Positions 22,772-23,832 of a DNA stretch of 23,832 nucleotides are shown in pieces. The DNA comes from a virus: positions 1 to 23,832 of the IMG/VR virus record IMGVR_UViG_3300028864_000101; one strand, 5' to 3'. Position 1 is the stretch's first letter, and the number at the start of each line of letters is the position of its first letter. Under the pieces are notes generated by a model. That model searched no databases. It was not told the origin of the DNA and was given only the letters and a program-made list of their open reading frames with translations. Both the position numbers and the translations under genes were made by a program.

Positions 22772-22968
22772 TTTATTCCACTGCCTGTACTTGGAGGTTT
22801 TCTTGATCCTGGGTAACCTGGTCTTGGTGGTGGTGGATAAGTTGGACTTTTACACTTTTCAATCGAATTTTTATCATCACTCTTATATTGAAACTTCAAG
22901 CCACTAATTATTTGAGAAATTACAATAGTAGCACATATTATCAATGTTATTTGAACTGATGCATACAT
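22768..22968 (-). CDS. Small membrane protein with proline-rich tail
   Basis: A 66-residue protein with one membrane span at about residues 5-24 (VQITLIICATIVISQIISGL), a Lys/Asp-rich linker, and a proline-rich tail (YPPPPRPGYPGSRKPPSTGS). The family is not recognised. It lies between the zinc-ribbon protein and the large terminase, overlapping the terL start by 4 nt, and has an AGTAGGG site, so it is translated and probably drives terL translation. The proline-rich segment would be on one side of the membrane and could bind a host or phage partner. Alternatively it is a membrane-targeted exclusion factor carried in the operon; neither idea has direct support. Confidence 0.68.
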   Translation of the reverse strand: MYASVQITLIICATIVISQIISGLKFQYKSDDKNSIEKCKSPTYPPPPRPGYPGSRKPPSTGSGIK

Positions 22969-22970
22969 AT

Positions 22971-23402
22971 TTATTCCCTACTTTCCTTTAATAATTCCAC
23001 TGATTCTTTATTCATATATTCAGATACTTTTATATAACCCTCTGTATTTGACTTTTCATCAAAACCTCTGAATTTAACTCTTGCTGGATAAACATCAGAT
23101 ATTGTTCCATCTTTTTCAACAACTAAAACTATGCTCCATCCAAATGTGTGAAGTATCATATTTATCCACCATATCAAGCCACTATCTCTAAATTCTTTCC
23201 ATTCTTTTTCATCAACCATAGGTATTATTTTAAGCTTTAATTCTTTATAAGTTGATACTTTAGCTAATTCTTCATCTGTCGGATTAAGATTAAATGGGCC
23301 TATTGGACTTTTACATTTTGGACACCTTAATCCATCTTTATTGCTTTCTTTAAATTCACAGGCACATTTATCATTTAAACATTTATATATTATTTGATTC
23401 AC
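22971..23402 (-). CDS. Zinc-ribbon protein of unknown function next to terminase
   Basis: A 143-residue protein. Near the N-terminus, CLNDKCAC and RCPKCKSPIG form a Cys4-type zinc ribbon (about 20 residues between the two Cys pairs). The rest contains DSGLIWWINMILHTFGWSIV with WSIVLVVEKDGTISDVYPAR and VKFRGF, then a polar C-terminus. I recall such proteins beside terminase genes in clostridial phages, always without known function. I choose the GTG at 23402, since AGGGGTG lies five bases upstream. The ATGs further upstream in the same frame lie inside the small terminase Asp-rich end and would encode an odd Met-rich peptide. It might bind DNA or the terminase; that is inference. Confidence 0.7.
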   Translation of the reverse strand: MNQIIYKCLNDKCACEFKESNKDGLRCPKCKSPIGPFNLNPTDEELAKVSTYKELKLKIIPMVDEKEWKEFRDSGLIWWINMILHTFGWSIVLVVEKDGTISDVYPARVKFRGFDEKSNTEGYIKVSEYMNKESVELLKESRE

Positions 23403-23412
23403 TATATCACCC

Positions 23413-23739
23413 CTATTCATATTCATCCATATCATCATCGTCATCATCAATTTTCTTTTGTAGAACACTACTAAGAGATTTAATTACAATAGAATAACTA
23501 TTTAGATTTTGTCTATATTCTTTTGCAGCTGGTAAATGCTTTTGCATTGTTGAGTTGCTTGGATGAAATTTAATCATGCCTGTTTCATCTAAACTCTTTT
23601 TTAATATATAATTTTCTGCATATAAAAAAGCTGCATCTTGGATTAATCCCTCGACCAGCTTTTTATCAGATTCTTCAACGTCTTTGAAGATTTCATTTAA
23701 TTTATTTAATTCTTTATTATAGACTTCTTTTTTAGTCAT
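23413..23739 (-). CDS. Terminase small subunit (P27-like)
   Basis: A 108-residue helical protein resembling the P27 family of small terminases, which recognise the packaging site and regulate TerL. Seen: MTKKEVYNKELNKLNEIFKD, VEGLIQDAAFLYAENYILKK, then KFHPSNSTMQKHLPAAKEYR and a helix SYSIVIKSLSSVLQKK. The end is a run of six Asp in IDDDDDDMDEYE. It lies where small terminases lie, at the start of the packaging operon. The ATG at 23739 follows GGAG at a slightly long distance. It is at the short end for the family but looks complete. Confidence 0.8.
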   Translation of the reverse strand: MTKKEVYNKELNKLNEIFKDVEESDKKLVEGLIQDAAFLYAENYILKKSLDETGMIKFHPSNSTMQKHLPAAKEYRQNLNSYSIVIKSLSSVLQKKIDDDDDDMDEYE

Positions 23740-23771
23740 TCTTGCAACATCTCCAAATAGCTCATTTTATT

Positions 23772-23832
23772 TTAAGGTTTTTCAAAAAGTCTCAACTGAT
23801 TTTCAAAATTTTCATCGTGTGTCGAGATTGGG
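23772..23832 (-). CDS. 3' end of an unidentified gene upstream of the small terminase
   Basis: From the right edge the frame starting at 23831 is open for 19 codons to TAA at 23772-23774, reading PISTHDENFENQLRLFEKP. The segment is not low-complexity and reads like a real C-terminus, on the same strand and 32 nt before the small terminase. In phages of this type the upstream neighbour is often an HNH nuclease, a DNA methyltransferase or a small replication protein; the fragment is too short to choose. Confidence 0.45.
   Translation of the reverse strand, partial: PISTHDENFENQLRLFEKP

Noticed and set aside
23772-23806. Possible promoter before the small terminase gene (TTGAGA with TAAAAT about 15 bases downstream)
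   Set aside because: Spacing is short, the region overlaps the end of a coding frame, and such AT-rich matches are common by chance in this window.
1-23832. Integrase, attachment site, tRNA, insertion sequence, toxin-antitoxin or anti-phage cassette
   Set aside because: None seen. The window is filled almost without gaps by structural and lysis genes on one strand, and no gap exceeds about 120 nt.

Overview
The window is one continuous, AT-rich structural and lysis region of a contractile-tailed (myovirus-type) bacteriophage or prophage. Every supported gene lies on the minus strand, so the operon reads from about 23.8 kb down to position 1. Low GC, strong AGGAGG-type ribosome binding sites, several TTG and GTG starts and a PBSX-like gene order point to a Firmicutes host, most probably Clostridium in the narrow sense. 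No integrase, repressor, attachment site, host gene or tRNA is visible, so prophage and free phage cannot be told apart here.

In transcription order, the packaging and head module (23.8-15.7 kb) holds: the 3' end of an unidentified gene at the window edge; a P27-like small terminase; a zinc-ribbon protein; a small proline-rich membrane protein; the large terminase; a 57-residue membrane protein; an HK97-type portal, prohead protease and major capsid protein; a possible decoration protein; a gp6-like connector; a head closure protein; and a gp10-like tail completion protein. The contractile tail module (15.7-6.8 kb) follows the Bacillus PBSX xkd order: tail terminator, sheath (XkdK), tube (XkdM), tail assembly chaperone (XkdN) with a frameshifted extension, tape measure (XkdO), then baseplate proteins XkdP, XkdQ, DUF2577/XkdR, DUF2634/XkdS, XkdT (gpJ) and XkdU (gpI).

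The host-recognition module (6.8-1.5 kb) is accessory-like. It has two small beta-rich proteins, an 816-residue protein built from about thirty 20-residue repeats grouped into four modules by an FPLEFPL-type motif, a small fibre-like protein, a beta-helix fibre, an 82-residue protein and an XkdX-like protein. The lysis module (1.4 kb to the left edge) has a TcdE-type holin, a second holin-associated protein and an Amidase_3 endolysin cut by the edge. Three hairpins punctuate this end.

The best observations are: (1) a canonical A AAA AAC -1 frameshift site that fuses the tail chaperone to a 62-codon downstream frame; (2) the 20-residue/FPLEFPL modular repeat protein, which I cannot match to a described family; (3) an XkdP-like baseplate protein whose C-terminus carries choline-binding-type repeats where PBSX has LysM; (4) a cysteine-rich tail on the prohead protease; (5) two small membrane proteins beside the large terminase; and (6) hairpins directly after the major capsid and tail-tube genes. 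Several starts are moved from the longest possible reading frame on ribosome-binding-site evidence.
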